DNA of 64,000 nt. It comes from Methylobacterium sp. FF17. Its GTDB lineage: Bacteria; Pseudomonadota; Alphaproteobacteria; Rhizobiales; Beijerinckiaceae. Shown piece by piece: positions 9,381-18,831 of this stretch. Every line of letters begins with the position of its first letter. Position 1 is the first letter of the stretch. The stretch lies in contig NZ_CP107532.1 of assembly GCF_025813715.1 (NCBI RefSeq), positions 744,001 through 808,000 of the forward strand. The letters run 5' to 3'. The position numbers were made by a program, and so were the translations under genes. Under the pieces are notes generated by a model that saw only the letters and a list, made by a program, of their open reading frames with translations, was not told where the DNA came from and ran no database searches.

Positions 9381-9406
9381 CGGCGGCGAACCGGGGTTCG
9401 CCGCCG
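9381..9406 (-). terminator. Perfect hairpin downstream of hflC
   Basis: CGGCGGCGAA (9381-9390) and TTCGCCGCCG (9397-9406) form a perfect 10-pair stem with a 6-base loop, 38 nt past the hflC stop. There is no real T-run, so it may slow transcription, protect the hflKC 3' end, or regulate the protease promoter region, rather than be a standard terminator. Confidence 0.45.
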
Positions 9407-9443
9407 ATGCGTCATAGCGTCGATTTCACGTCTGGCGTCAGGT

Positions 9444-10412
9444 TCAACGCGCGCCCTCGGTCGAGCCGGTGGTGCCGGGCTCGGCCTGGGTGCGGGCCGG
9501 AGCGCGCGCGGCCGGCGTCGCGGGGCTACGGCCCTGCGGATCGTTGAAGTACCGGAAGAAGTCGGACGTCGGGCTGATGACCATCCGCGTATCGGCGGCC
9601 TTCAGGCCATTCTCGTAGGCCTGCATGGAGCGGTAGAAACCGAAGAAATCCGCGTCCTTGCTGTAGGCGTCCGCTAGGATGCGGTTCTTGTCGGCATCGC
9701 CCTGGCCGCGCAGGGTCTCGGCCGTCTGGTTCGCCTCCGAGAGCAGCACCGTGACATCGCGGTCGGCCTTGGCCTTGATCGTGACCGCGATCTGGTCGCC
9801 GTTCGCGCGGATGTCGGCCGCCTCACGCTGCCGCTCCGTGGTCATGCGCTTGTAGACCGCCGAGCTGTTCTGGGCCGGAAGGTCCACGCGGGTCATGCGC
9901 AGATCCACGATCTCGACGCCGAGTTCCTTGGCCTGCTTGTTCACGTCGGCCTGGATCTGGTTCATCAGATTCGCGCGCTCCGTGCGCACGATGGCGTCGC
10001 GGGTCGAGCGGGCCAGCAGGTTACGCAGAGCCGAGTTGGTGAAGCTCGCCAGCAGGGTGTTGGCGCGGGCGACGTTGTTGGCGGACTGGTAGAACCGGAG
10101 CGGATCGGTAATCCGGTAGCGGGCGAAGGCGTCCACCTCGAGGTTCTGCCGGTCGGTGGTCAGCAGCGTCTGCACCGGCAGGTCGAGGTCGAGCACGCGC
10201 TTGTCGAACAGGACCACGTTCTCGAGGAAGGGCAGCTTGAAGTACAGGCCGGGCTTGTCGGTGCCGGTCTGGTTGAGGACGGCGCGGACGCCGCCGAAGC
10301 GCAGGACGAGGGCCTGCTGCATCTGGCCGACCGTGAAGACGGAGGCGTAGAGGCCGACGACGAGCGCGGCGGCCACGATCATGAGGCCGGTGCGGAGGGT
10401 TTGGTTGTTCAT
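9444..10412 (-). CDS. hflC: Protease modulator HflC
   Basis: Membrane-anchored SPFH/prohibitin-domain protein of 322 residues. In E. coli HflC pairs with HflK around FtsH and restrains it. One N-terminal membrane anchor (about 8-28) is followed by the SPFH domain with GKPGLYFKLPF-like and FDKRVLDLDLP segments, and a long charged coiled-coil stretch with TERQREAADIRANGDQ. The C-terminus is Pro/Ala-rich and low complexity. Its ATG overlaps the hflK stop by 4 nt, so translation is coupled. Confidence 0.95.
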   Translation of the reverse strand: MNNQTLRTGLMIVAAALVVGLYASVFTVGQMQQALVLRFGGVRAVLNQTGTDKPGLYFKLPFLENVVLFDKRVLDLDLPVQTLLTTDRQNLEVDAFARYRITDPLRFYQSANNVARANTLLASFTNSALRNLLARSTRDAIVRTERANLMNQIQADVNKQAKELGVEIVDLRMTRVDLPAQNSSAVYKRMTTERQREAADIRANGDQIAVTIKAKADRDVTVLLSEANQTAETLRGQGDADKNRILADAYSKDADFFGFYRSMQAYENGLKAADTRMVISPTSDFFRYFNDPQGRSPATPAARAPARTQAEPGTTGSTEGAR

Positions 10413-11575
10413 CGGGCCGCTCCACCGGTCGCGTTACGGGGGCCGAACTCGGCCAGCGGCAGCACCGGAAGCACACCGGCGGCGCTGCCGCCCGTGCTCA
10501 GGCTCGCGCCGCTCTGATCGATGATGACCTTGTTGACCGAGCCCAGGACCCGCTCCATCGTTTCGAGGAAGATGCGCTCGCGGCTGACCACCGGGGCGAC
10601 CTTGTAGGATTCGTAGATCTGGTTGAAGCGGGCGGCCTGACCGGTCGCCTCCGCCGTCGCCTGGGTCTTGTAGGCCTCGGCCGCCTGCACGATCCGCTGG
10701 GCCTCGCCTCGGGCCTGCGGGACCTTCTGGCTCTCGTAGGTGCGCGCGTCGTTCTTGGCGCGCTCTGCGTCCTGCTGCGCGGCGTTCACGTCGAAGAACG
10801 CGGGGCGCACCTCCGGCGGCGGCTGCACGCTGACGAGTTGCACAAGTTCGATGCGCACGCCGGCGCCGTACTCGTCCAGCGCCTTCTGGGTAATCTCGCG
10901 GACCTCCTGGGCGACGCTCGACTGCTCGTTGGTCAGGATCGGCTGGATCTTGCGGCGGCCCACCACCTCGCGCATCGCGCTTTCGGCGATGGCCTTGATG
11001 GTGCCTTCCGGGTTCTCGAGGTTGAAGACGAAGTCGGACGCCTTCAGGGGGTTGATGCGCCACTGCACCTCGAAGTCGAGGTCGACGATGTTCTCGTCGC
11101 CGGTGAGCATCAGGCTCTCCTCCGCCTTGTCGACGGTGCGGGACTGGGCGCCGAGGCCGGCGCGGTAGCCGATCTGCACGCTGTTGACCTGACCGACATT
11201 CGGCTTGGTCACGGCGCCGATCGGGGCCGGGAAGTTGTAGTTCAGGCCCTGTCCGGTGGTGCTGAGATAGCGCCCGAAGACCGTCTCGATGCCGACCTGC
11301 TGCGGTGCCACGGTGTAGAAGCCGGTGAGGAGCCAGCCGGCCACGACGAGGCCGCCGGCGATCAGCAGACCACGCCCGCCGCCGAGCGAACCGCCCGGCA
11401 TGACGCCACGCAGACGGTCCTGGCTGCGCCGGAGCAGATCCTCCAAGTCGGGGGGCGTCTTGCCACCGCCGCCACCGCCGTTGCCCCAGGGGCCACCGCC
11501 ATTGCCGCCGCCGCCTCGGCCCCAGGGCCCTCCCCCGTTGCCGCTACCGCCGCCGCTCTGATTGCTCCAAGGCAT
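10409..11575 (-). CDS. hflK: FtsH protease activity modulator HflK
   Basis: 388-residue partner of HflC. The first 50 residues are a striking Gly/Asn/Pro/Trp stretch in which GNGGGPWG occurs twice; Gly-rich N-termini are known in HflK. A membrane helix follows (GLLIAGGLVVAGWLLTGFYT), then the SPFH domain (VFGRYLSTTGQGLNYNFPAP) and a coiled coil (DAERAKNDARTYESQKVPQA). The ATG at 11575 is preceded by GGAG; a longer frame to 11788 has no family resemblance. Ends in a 4-nt overlap with hflC. The upstream 264 nt separate it from folA, so it probably has its own promoter. Confidence 0.94.
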   Translation of the reverse strand: MPWSNQSGGGSGNGGGPWGRGGGGNGGGPWGNGGGGGGKTPPDLEDLLRRSQDRLRGVMPGGSLGGGRGLLIAGGLVVAGWLLTGFYTVAPQQVGIETVFGRYLSTTGQGLNYNFPAPIGAVTKPNVGQVNSVQIGYRAGLGAQSRTVDKAEESLMLTGDENIVDLDFEVQWRINPLKASDFVFNLENPEGTIKAIAESAMREVVGRRKIQPILTNEQSSVAQEVREITQKALDEYGAGVRIELVQLVSVQPPPEVRPAFFDVNAAQQDAERAKNDARTYESQKVPQARGEAQRIVQAAEAYKTQATAEATGQAARFNQIYESYKVAPVVSRERIFLETMERVLGSVNKVIIDQSGASLSTGGSAAGVLPVLPLAEFGPRNATGGAAR

Positions 11576-11839
11576 GCTCGCCGATCTCTCCTGTTCCAGC
11601 AGCGTCTTCGCCGCGCACGAAGCCCACCCGCGCTTCCCGGTCCGCCTTCCCGCAGGCGCGGCCCGGATCTCCCCCGCGTGGACAAGAGTGTTGATCCCGT
11701 TGCGCCCAACCCCGCCGGGCGGGCGCAGTCCTGTCAAGATTGCCACTTGGGCATCGGGAGACTGAAAGACAACCGTACTGGAACCCATTGCGCAATGGGT
11801 CGCGCCCCGATGGCTTACGCGAAGCTCGGGCTTGCCACC

Positions 11840-12355
11840 TCAGATCCTCGTCGCTTCGGAGTCTCGCCGCTCGAGATCGACGAAGCTGAAGCCGCAGGCA
11901 TCGTGCTCGCCGGGGGGATGCGCCTCGCGATGCGTCTCTCGGTAGAGCGCGCGGTCGAAGGGCGGGAAGACCGTATCGCCCTCCGGAGCCAGATCGACCT
12001 CGGTGAGATGGATGCGGTCGGCCTGCGGCAGCGCGAGGGCGTAGATCTCCCCACCGCCCGCCACCATCAGTTCCTCCGCCCCCTCGGCGGCGGCGAGGGC
12101 CCCGGCCCAGTCATGGGCCACCGCGACCTCCGGCACCGCGAAATCCGGATCCCGCGTCAGCACGATGGTGCTCCGCCCCGGCAGAGGCCGTCCGATCGAC
12201 GCGAAGGTCTTGCGGCCCATCAGCAAGGGTTTGCCCATGGTCAGGGCCTTGAACCGGCGCAGATCGCTGCGCAGGCGCCAGATCAGGTCGTTGTCGCGGC
12301 CGATGATACCGTTGCGGGCGACCGCCACGATGATCGTGATGCGGGGCGCCGCCAT
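11840..12355 (-). CDS. folA: Dihydrofolate reductase
   Basis: NADPH-dependent reduction of dihydrofolate to tetrahydrofolate. 171 residues, standard chromosomal size. Family marks: IIVAVARNGIIGRDNDLIWRL at the N-terminus, DLRRFKALTMGKPLLMGRKT for NADPH and folate binding, GRPLPGRSTIVLTR, and VAGGGEIYALAL. The acidic active-site residue is the Asp in the DNDLIW stretch. Its ATG overlaps the thyA stop by one base (TGATG), so the pair is translationally coupled, matching metabolism: ThyA makes dihydrofolate and FolA recycles it. Confidence 0.95.
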   Translation of the reverse strand: MAAPRITIIVAVARNGIIGRDNDLIWRLRSDLRRFKALTMGKPLLMGRKTFASIGRPLPGRSTIVLTRDPDFAVPEVAVAHDWAGALAAAEGAEELMVAGGGEIYALALPQADRIHLTEVDLAPEGDTVFPPFDRALYRETHREAHPPGEHDACGFSFVDLERRDSEATRI

Positions 12356-13149
12356 CAGACCGCCACCGGGGCACGGATGGCCGGATGGGGCGCGTAGCCC
12401 TCCACCGCGATGTCCGCGAAGCGGAAATCGAACAGCGAGGTCACGTCCGGATTGAGCCGAAGCTGCGGCAGGGGCCGGGGCTCGCGGGCCAGTTGGAGCC
12501 GCGCCTGCTCCAGGTGGTTCACGTAGAGATGGGCATCACCCAGCGTGTGGATGAAGTCGCCGGGCTTCAAGCCGGTCACCTGCGCGATCATCGCGGTGAG
12601 GAGGGCGTAGCTCGCGATGTTGAACGGCACGCCGAGGAACACGTCCGCCGAGCGCTGATAGAGCTGGCAGGAGAGCCGGCCATCGGCCACGTAGAACTGG
12701 AACAGGCAGTGGCAGGGGGCGAGCGCCATCCGGTCGAGGTCGGCCGGGTTCCAGGCCGAGACCACGAGGCGGCGTGAATCCGGGTTTCGGCGGATCTCGT
12801 CGAGGACCCAGGCGATCTGATCGACGCTGCCGCCGTCGGGTTTGGCCCATGAGCGCCATTGCCGTCCGTAGACCGGCCCGAGGTCGCCGTTCGCGTCGGC
12901 CCATTCGTCCCAGATGCTGACGCCGTTCGCCTGGAGCGCGCGCACGTTGGTGTCGCCGGTGAGGAACCACAGCAATTCGTGGATGATCGAGCGGAGATGC
13001 AGCTGCTTCGTGGTGACGAGCGGGAAGCCCGCCCCGAGGTCGAACCGCATCTGGTGGCCGAACACCGAAAGCGTCCCGGTGCCCGTCCGGTCGTCCTTGG
13101 CGGCGCCCTCCCGCAGGATGCGTTCGAGAAGCTGGTGATAGGCGTTCAT
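12355..13149 (-). CDS. thyA: Thymidylate synthase ThyA
   Basis: Methylates dUMP to dTMP using methylene-tetrahydrofolate. 264 residues, the same as E. coli ThyA. The catalytic Cys146 lies in [11 protein letters not shown]. Also present are [16 protein letters not shown], the [15 protein letters not shown] phosphate region and [20 protein letters not shown]. First gene of the thyA-folA pair. The 131-nt gap upstream to the CPBP gene should hold the promoter. A long frame runs upstream through to 14103 but has no ThyA character there. Confidence 0.97.
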   Translation of the reverse strand: MNAYHQLLERILREGAAKDDRTGTGTLSVFGHQMRFDLGAGFPLVTTKQLHLRSIIHELLWFLTGDTNVRALQANGVSIWDEWADANGDLGPVYGRQWRSWAKPDGGSVDQIAWVLDEIRRNPDSRRLVVSAWNPADLDRMALAPCHCLFQFYVADGRLSCQLYQRSADVFLGVPFNIASYALLTAMIAQVTGLKPGDFIHTLGDAHLYVNHLEQARLQLAREPRPLPQLRLNPDVTSLFDFRFADIAVEGYAPHPAIRAPVAV

Positions 13150-13280
13150 CGCGGCTCCGAGGCGGGCTCTTCGGGGATAGCGCGAAGCGGCTGGACTTGC
13201 GAGGGTGGCCACACCCGACGTCAACACGTTCGTGAGGCGGTTCGCGCACACGAATCGGACGTGGTGAATCCGGCGCGCGT

Positions 13281-14135
13281 TCACGCGGAGGCAGGCCAGA
13301 GCACGTAGGCGATCATCGCGAAGTTGCTCCAGGCGTGGAGCACCATGCAGGGCCAGAGCCGTCCGCTGCGCCAGCGCAGCCACCCGAGCATCAGCGCGAG
13401 GGGGATCAGCGTGACCGGTCGGCTGATCCCGGCCGGAGACCAATGCGCGAGGGTGAAGAGGAGGCTGGTCGCCGCGATCGCGCCCATGGGCGAGATCAGC
13501 CGGCGCACGCGCCCGAACAGCGCGCCCCGCAACAGCAGTTCCTCCGCCACGGGTGCCAGCACCAGCACGTAGGCGAACCAAGCAGCGGCGGCCCCGGCGG
13601 TCAGGCCGGGCGAGAGGGTGCCGTGCCGGCTGATCGGAACGCGCAGCCATTCGGCGGTTCCCGTCACCCAGGTGATGTGGATCAGCGGCCAGGCCAGCAG
13701 GATCAGGGCGAAACGCCGGAGCGGCAGCCCCGGCCCGGAGCCGGGTTCGGGTGTCAGGGCGAGGGTCCGTCGCCAGGCGGGGCCGTCCCGCCAGCGCACG
13801 GCGCCGAGGACGAGGCCGGCGAGCAGGATCTGGCGGATCACGTCGACGGCGAGCTCCCGCATGGCGAGCTGGCGTGGATGCAGGCGGCCGCTTCGCCCCG
13901 TCGCGCCCATGTCGAGCCAGTCGGTGCCGACGCGAACGATGACCAGGGCGAGCAGGCTGGCCAGCGCGAGGGCGAGAATCGCCGCGAAGGCGAGGCCGGC
14001 GAGCGCCGACGCCACCCGAAACCCCGCGCGCAGGCGGGTCGTCCAGGAGGTGGGGCGGGTCGAGCAGGCATCCGGGGCCGGCACGCCGTCGACGGGCAGG
14101 CACGAACCATCATCGGGCTTCAAATGCGACCGCAC
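13281..14135 (-). CDS. CPBP family intramembrane glutamic protease
   Basis: 284-residue membrane protein with about seven or eight hydrophobic helices. The CPBP (Rce1-like) motifs sit in the C-terminal half: [15 protein letters not shown] (motif 1 with the Glu-Glu pair), SLLFTLAHW (motif 2 His) and HAWSNF (motif 3). In bacteria such proteins cleave or mature small peptides or act in stress responses. No partner peptide gene is evident next door. Start is a GTG at 14135; the first 35 residues are hydrophilic and the true start could be later. Confidence 0.85.
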   Translation of the reverse strand: MRSHLKPDDGSCLPVDGVPAPDACSTRPTSWTTRLRAGFRVASALAGLAFAAILALALASLLALVIVRVGTDWLDMGATGRSGRLHPRQLAMRELAVDVIRQILLAGLVLGAVRWRDGPAWRRTLALTPEPGSGPGLPLRRFALILLAWPLIHITWVTGTAEWLRVPISRHGTLSPGLTAGAAAAWFAYVLVLAPVAEELLLRGALFGRVRRLISPMGAIAATSLLFTLAHWSPAGISRPVTLIPLALMLGWLRWRSGRLWPCMVLHAWSNFAMIAYVLWPASA

Positions 14136-14524
14136 GCCCCCTATAGTGTCACGCTGAACCGACGACGCTCCTGAACGGTGCGATTCGGTGCACGATCCTG
14201 CCTCAACGCCCCGGCCCGGCGCCGGAACGGTAACCGTCCCCGGCGGTTCGAACCACGGGCTTTTGGACGCAAGGGTTCGAGGCTCGACAGGCTCGCGGAT
14301 CTGGCGGAAGCTCCGAAGGTTGTCGTCTCACGATTCCGGCTTGAATCCGGGGCGCCGGTCGCGCAAGTCAGGGATCGCGTGAGGCAAGCCTTTTCGGCCC
14401 TTCGGCCGCGCGGGCACAGTTCTGGAGGAGCCGGTCACCGGCCGAATCCAGTCGATTTTCATCCGATCCGGGGCGTCATCACGGCGCGAGACGGCGGACA
14501 GGGACCGGGCATAAGCGACCGCAG
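14136..14524. other. 389-nt intergenic stretch between divergent CPBP and sspB genes
   Basis: Should carry promoters for both neighbours. I see no RNA gene. A small hairpin (CGGCC-CTTC-GGCCG) lies near 14395-14410. A 120-codon open frame from 14178 is Arg/Pro rich and unconvincing. Confidence 0.5.
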
Positions 14525-15223
14525 ATGGCAGACGATCTGATCCGCTACGATCTCCTGGTGCAGGACGCCCTGCGCGGCGTGGTGCGCAAGGTGCTGACCG
14601 ACGCGGCCCGCGACGGGCTCGCGGGCGAGCATCACTTCTACGTCTCGTTCCGCACCGAGGCCCCGGGCGTACGCATGTCGCAGCGCCTGCGGGAAAAGTA
14701 CCCGCAGGACATGACGATCGTCCTCCAGCATCAGTTCTGGGATCTGGGGGTGACCGAGCACACCTTCGAGGTCGGGCTGTCCTTCTCCGGCGTGCCGGAG
14801 CGGCTGCTGGTGCCCTTCGACGCGCTGACGGGCTTCTTCGACCCCTCCGTCCAGTTCGGCCTGAAGTTCGACCTCAGCGAGAACGCGGAGGAGGCGACGG
14901 ACGCGGACGCGGAGGACGAGACCGCGGGGTCCAGCGGCAAGACCGCCCCGCGCGGCGCGGCCTCCGAACCCACCGAAATGAAGCCCAAGGGCACCGGCCT
15001 CGCCACGATCGGCGGACCCGCCGTCCCGAAGCTGATCCCCGGGGTGTCGGCGAGCGGCGGTGCGTCTTCCAAATCCGAGGGCAAATCTGAGGGCAAGGCC
15101 GGCGGCAAAGCCGGTGGCAACGCCGAGGACGAGGCCAAAGCGCCCGCCGCGAAGAAGTCCGAGGACGGCCACGAGAGCGGCGCCGAGGTCGTCAGCCTCG
15201 ACGCTTTCCGCAAGAAGAACTGA
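14525..15223 (+). CDS. sspB: SspB-alpha type ClpXP adaptor
   Basis: Delivers ssrA-tagged and other substrates to ClpXP. Residues 1-120 are the conserved substrate-binding domain (DDLIRYDLLVQDALRGVVRK, HHFYVSFRT, LQHQFWDLGV, SGVPERLLVPFDALTGFFDPS). Residues 120-215 are a long low-complexity Ala/Glu/Lys/Ser/Gly linker with KSEGKSEGKAGGKAGG repeats. The end VVSLDAFRKKN is the conserved ClpX-binding tail. 232 residues, longer than gammaproteobacterial SspB because of the linker. Convergent with the P450 gene 46 nt downstream. Confidence 0.9.
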   Translation: MADDLIRYDLLVQDALRGVVRKVLTDAARDGLAGEHHFYVSFRTEAPGVRMSQRLREKYPQDMTIVLQHQFWDLGVTEHTFEVGLSFSGVPERLLVPFDALTGFFDPSVQFGLKFDLSENAEEATDADAEDETAGSSGKTAPRGAASEPTEMKPKGTGLATIGGPAVPKLIPGVSASGGASSKSEGKSEGKAGGKAGGNAEDEAKAPAAKKSEDGHESGAEVVSLDAFRKKN

Positions 15224-15250
15224 CCGCACGAAGAACGGAGCCGCGCGCCG

Positions 15251-15267
15251 GCCCCGGCAACCGGGGC
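15251..15267. terminator. Possible bidirectional hairpin between sspB and P450 genes
   Basis: GCCCCGG-CAA-CCGGGGC, a perfect 7-pair stem with a 3-base loop, between the convergent stops. No T-run on either strand. Confidence 0.4.
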
Positions 15268-15269
15268 GG

Positions 15270-16667
15270 TCAGCCGCGCGGCCTCACCGTCATGTGCAAG
15301 CCGTGCTCCGGCCGCAGCGTGACGCGGTGGAGCGGGACCACCGGCGCGTGGTCCTCGGCCAAGGTGAAGCGGGCCGCCCGCGTCACGTGGGCCAGCACCA
15401 CCACCGCCTCCTGCAGCGAGAAGCTCTGGCCGATGCAGACGCGCGGCCCGGCCCCGAACGGCAGGTAGGCAAAACGCGGGATCGACGCGCGGGCCTCCGA
15501 CAGGAAGCGCTCGGGCATGAAGGCGTCCGGGTCCTGCCACAGGGTCCGGTGTCGGTGGAGCACCCAGGGCGCGACCATCACCAGCGAACCCTTCGGGATC
15601 TTGATCCGCCCGATGCGGTCCTCCGCGACGGCCTGCCGGCTCATGAAGGGCACCGGCGGGAACAGCCGCATGGTCTCCTCCATCACCGCCTTCGTCCAGG
15701 GCAGCGCCTCGGCGTCGAAATCCGCCCCCGGCGGCACCGCATCCACCTCCGCCTCGACCCGCGCGCGCGCCTCCGGATCCTGCGACAGGCAGTAGAGCGC
15801 CCAGGTCAGGGCGTTGGCGGTGGTCTCGTGGCCGGCCGCGATGAAGGTGACGATGTTGGCCTTCACCGCCAGGTCGGTGAGGCCCTGCCCGGTCTCCGGG
15901 TCCTGCGCCTTCAGGAGCAGGGTGAGGAGGTCGGCGGGTGCCTCCCCCTTGGCGATGAGGCCGCGCCGACGGTCGATGAGCTCGTCCACCACCTCGGCGA
16001 AGAAGCGGATCGCGGGGCGCGCCCGCAGGCGTCCGATCCGCGGTACGAAGCCCGGCACCCCGAACACGTCGAGGGGGTCGATCGGCCCGACCGATTCCAG
16101 GAAGCGCGTGATCGCCCGGCCCAAAGCGTCGGGGTCGCTGGCAAGGCCGTGGGTGAAGATCGTCCGTTCCAGGACGTCGAGGGTGACGCGGGTCATCTCC
16201 AGGGCGACGTCGATGCGCGTCCCGTCACGGCGGGCCAGCCGGCGGGCGAAGCGCGCGCCGGCCGCGTTCATCGGCGCGTTGAAGCCGAGCACGTGTCGGG
16301 CGGAAAAGATCGGCGCGAGCGTCCGGCGCTGGAGCTTCCACTCCTCGCCCTCCGCCGTGAGCAGGCCGTTGCCGAGGCCGGGAGCGAGGACGCGGCGCTG
16401 CAGGTCGTCCTTGCGGTAGTTGGCGGCGTTCTCGACGTAGAGGTAGCGGATCAGGGCCGGGTCGCTCACCACGGTGACGCGCCCGAGCGCCCCGTCCGCC
16501 GCCACCACCAGCTTCTCGAAATGCACGTCGAGCCAGGTGGTGAGCGGGTTGGCACGGGCCGCCTTGAGGAAACCGAACAGGCCCGGCTGCTCGCGCAGGG
16601 GGGTGGGCACCGGGGGCCGGAACCGGGGGGCCGTTTCCGGCGCAACGCGGGCGGTGGCACTCGACAT
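15270..16667 (-). CDS. Cytochrome P450
   Basis: 465-residue haem monooxygenase without a membrane anchor. The oxygen-activating I-helix motif AGHETTANALTW, the K-helix ETMRLFPP with the ExxR pair, and the haem loop FGAGPRVCIGQSF with the axial Cys411 are all intact. The N-terminal part (PPVPTPLREQPGLFGFLKAA) is the usual proline-rich entry. Length and the FGAGPRVCIG form resemble the CYP4/CYP102-like group of bacterial P450s that oxidise fatty acids or alkanes, but the substrate cannot be read. No ferredoxin or reductase gene is adjacent. A divergent promoter region of 143 nt separates it from fumC. Confidence 0.93.
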   Translation of the reverse strand: MSSATARVAPETAPRFRPPVPTPLREQPGLFGFLKAARANPLTTWLDVHFEKLVVAADGALGRVTVVSDPALIRYLYVENAANYRKDDLQRRVLAPGLGNGLLTAEGEEWKLQRRTLAPIFSARHVLGFNAPMNAAGARFARRLARRDGTRIDVALEMTRVTLDVLERTIFTHGLASDPDALGRAITRFLESVGPIDPLDVFGVPGFVPRIGRLRARPAIRFFAEVVDELIDRRRGLIAKGEAPADLLTLLLKAQDPETGQGLTDLAVKANIVTFIAAGHETTANALTWALYCLSQDPEARARVEAEVDAVPPGADFDAEALPWTKAVMEETMRLFPPVPFMSRQAVAEDRIGRIKIPKGSLVMVAPWVLHRHRTLWQDPDAFMPERFLSEARASIPRFAYLPFGAGPRVCIGQSFSLQEAVVVLAHVTRAARFTLAEDHAPVVPLHRVTLRPEHGLHMTVRPRG

Positions 16668-16810
16668 CGGTCTTCACTCCGGGGCCGCCCGAGGGTCAGG
16701 CAGGCCATGACAATTCGGCGCCGAGGACACCGCCCCCGGGAAAAGCGCCATCGCGGTTTGGATGCGTGCGGTTTAAGTAGGGTCCGAATTTTCCAGACGA
16801 AGAGGCCACG

Positions 16811-18223
16811 ATGTCGCCCACCGAGACGCCCGCCACCCGCACCGAGTCCGACACCTTCGGGCCGATCGAGGTCCCGGCGCATCGCTACTGGGGCGCGCAG
16901 ACGCAGCGCTCGATACAGAACTTCAAGATCGGCACGGAGCGGATGCCGGCGCCCCTCGTGCACGCGCTCGGCATGGTCAAGCAGGCCGCCGCCCTGGTGA
17001 ACCAGGACCTCGGCGCCCTCGACCCGAAGGTGGCCCAGGCCGTTGCCACCTCGGCCGCCGAGGTGGTGTCCGGCGAGCACGACCAGGAATTTCCGCTGGT
17101 GGTCTGGCAGACGGGCTCGGGCACCCAGTCGAACATGAACGCCAACGAGGTGATCGCCAGCCTCGCCAACGAACTGCTCGGTGGCAAGCGCGGCGGCAAG
17201 TCGCCGGTCCACCCGAACGACCACGTCAATCGCGGGCAATCCTCCAACGACGTGTTCCCCACCGCGATGCACATCGCGGTCTCGCGGGAGATCAACGACC
17301 GGCTGCTGCCGGCGCTGAAGCACCTGCATGACGCGCTCCAGGCGAAGTCGGAGGCGTTCGCGTCCATCGTGAAGATCGGCCGCACCCACCTGCAGGACGC
17401 GACCCCGGTTTCGCTCGGCCAGGAGTTTTCCGGCTACGTCGCGCAGGTGGCACTCGGCACCGAGCGCGTGAAGGCGACACTGCCCGGCGTGCTGGCGCTG
17501 GCCCAGGGCGGCACGGCGGTCGGCACCGGCCTCAACGCGCATCCCGAATTCGCCGAAAAGTTCGCCGCCAAGGTCGCGGAGTTGACCGGCCTGCCCTTCA
17601 CCTCGGCCGCCAACAAGTTCGAGGCGTTGGCGACCCACGACGCGCTGGTGTTCACGCAAGGCGCTCTCACGGCGCTGGCCTCGGGCCTGTTCAAGATCGC
17701 CCAGGACATCCGCTTCCTCGGCTCCGGCCCGCGCTCGGGCCTCGGCGAACTCTCGCTTCCCGAGAACGAGCCCGGCTCCTCGATCATGCCGGGCAAGGTC
17801 AACCCGACCCAGTGCGAGGCGCTGACCATGGTCTGCGCCCAGGTGATCGGCAACGGCACCACCGTGAGCTTCGCCGGCAGCCAGGGCAATTTCGAGCTGA
17901 ACGTGTTCAAGCCCGTCATCGCCAACGCGGTTCTGCAGTCGATCCGCATCCTCGCCGACGCGGCGGTGAGCTTCACCGACAACTGCGTCGTCGGCATCAG
18001 GGCCAACGAGGACAAGATCGCCGACCTGATGAGCCGCTCGCTGATGCTGGTGACCGCGCTCGCCCCCTCGATCGGCTACGACAAGGCCGCCGAGATCGCC
18101 AAGACCGCGCACAAGAACGGCACCACCCTCAAGGAGGAGGCCCTGCGCCTGGGCTACGTCACGGCCGAGGAGTTCGAGCGCGTGGTGCGCCCGGAGACGA
18201 TGCTGGCGCCCAGCGCCGAGTAA
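16811..18223 (+). CDS. fumC: Class II fumarate hydratase FumC
   Basis: Iron-independent interconversion of fumarate and malate in the TCA cycle. 470 residues, typical size. Landmarks: [20 protein letters not shown] at the N-terminus, [14 protein letters not shown], the substrate loop [29 protein letters not shown], and the superfamily signature [13 protein letters not shown] near residue 320. The gene is followed after 14 nt by the DUF4169 gene and then a ribbon-helix-helix gene, a trio I recall as common in Rhizobiales. Confidence 0.97.
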   Translation: MSPTETPATRTESDTFGPIEVPAHRYWGAQTQRSIQNFKIGTERMPAPLVHALGMVKQAAALVNQDLGALDPKVAQAVATSAAEVVSGEHDQEFPLVVWQTGSGTQSNMNANEVIASLANELLGGKRGGKSPVHPNDHVNRGQSSNDVFPTAMHIAVSREINDRLLPALKHLHDALQAKSEAFASIVKIGRTHLQDATPVSLGQEFSGYVAQVALGTERVKATLPGVLALAQGGTAVGTGLNAHPEFAEKFAAKVAELTGLPFTSAANKFEALATHDALVFTQGALTALASGLFKIAQDIRFLGSGPRSGLGELSLPENEPGSSIMPGKVNPTQCEALTMVCAQVIGNGTTVSFAGSQGNFELNVFKPVIANAVLQSIRILADAAVSFTDNCVVGIRANEDKIADLMSRSLMLVTALAPSIGYDKAAEIAKTAHKNGTTLKEEALRLGYVTAEEFERVVRPETMLAPSAE

Positions 18224-18237
18224 GGGGGCGGATCGGC

Positions 18238-18429
18238 ATGGCGGAGATCATCAACCTGCGCCAGGCCCGCAAGGACCGGGCGCGGGTCGAGAAGGAAGCG
18301 AAGGCGGCGGACAACCGCATCGCCTTCGGCCGCCCGAAGAAGGCCAAGACCCTGGCCGAGGCCAAGAAGGCCATCGAGGTCTCGCGCCACGAGGGCCACA
18401 AGCTGGTGGGACCGGACTCGGACGAGTGA
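18238..18429 (+). CDS. DUF4169 small protein
   Basis: 63-residue, highly charged protein of unknown function. The N-terminus EIINLRQARKDRARVEKEAKA and the middle NRIAFGRPKKAKTLAEAKK match the DUF4169 family, which occurs beside fumC and a ribbon-helix-helix gene in many alphaproteobacteria. Predicted mostly helical; no membrane segment. It starts 14 nt after fumC, inside which its frame stays open, so the ATG at 18238 was chosen by family start and spacing. Confidence 0.85.
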   Translation: MAEIINLRQARKDRARVEKEAKAADNRIAFGRPKKAKTLAEAKKAIEVSRHEGHKLVGPDSDE

Positions 18430-18518
18430 CGATGCCCGCAACGCTCGCCCTTCCGTGGGTGGGGGTGGTTTGGTGACCCTGGTGCGGCAGAGGCTGGCGG
18501 TGACACCCCCACTCCTAA

Positions 18519-18541
18519 CCTCTCCCCGCAAAGGGGAGAGG
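18519..18541. repeat. GC-rich palindrome, related to the repeat near 7.5 kb
   Basis: CCTCTCCCC (18519-18527) pairs perfectly with GGGGAGAGG (18533-18541) around a GCAAA loop. The preceding ACCCCCACTCCTAA (from about 18505) echoes the C-rich run at 7592-7612. It lies in the 183-nt gap between DUF4169 and the ribbon-helix-helix gene. Confidence 0.6.
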
Positions 18542-18612
18542 GACGCGGTCTGCGTGAAAAATCAGATGGGTGAGGCTCGTGGCCCCCACAGGCGGGAAGG
18601 TTTCGTGCGCCG

Positions 18613-18831
18613 ATGACGAACGGCGTCACCAAGCGCTCCGTGATGATCGCCGGTCATCGCACCAGCGTGTCCCTGGAGGACCCGTTCTGGGAGGCCCTGC
18701 GCGAGATCGCGGAGGCGCGCGGTCAATCGGTGCAGGCGCTGATCGGAACCATCGATGCCGGACGAGAGGGCCAGAACCTCTCATCCGCGATCCGAGTGTT
18801 CGTGCTGGCGAGCGTGCGCGCCTCGGCCTGA
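18613..18831 (+). CDS. Ribbon-helix-helix domain protein
   Basis: 72-residue protein matching the RHH_4 family of putative DNA-binding proteins. Pattern: KRSVMIAGHRTSVSLEDPFW (beta strand and turn), EALREIAEARGQSVQALIGT (helix 1 and start of helix 2), LSSAIRVFVLA (helix 3). Third member of the fumC block but separated by a repeat-bearing gap, so it may be expressed separately. Its last 51 bases overlap the end of the convergent AraC gene. Target DNA and role unknown. Confidence 0.85.
   Translation: MTNGVTKRSVMIAGHRTSVSLEDPFWEALREIAEARGQSVQALIGTIDAGREGQNLSSAIRVFVLASVRASA

Noticed and set aside
14178..14540. 120-codon frame between CPBP and sspB genes
   Set aside because: Arg-rich, overlaps the sspB start, no ribosome site or family match.
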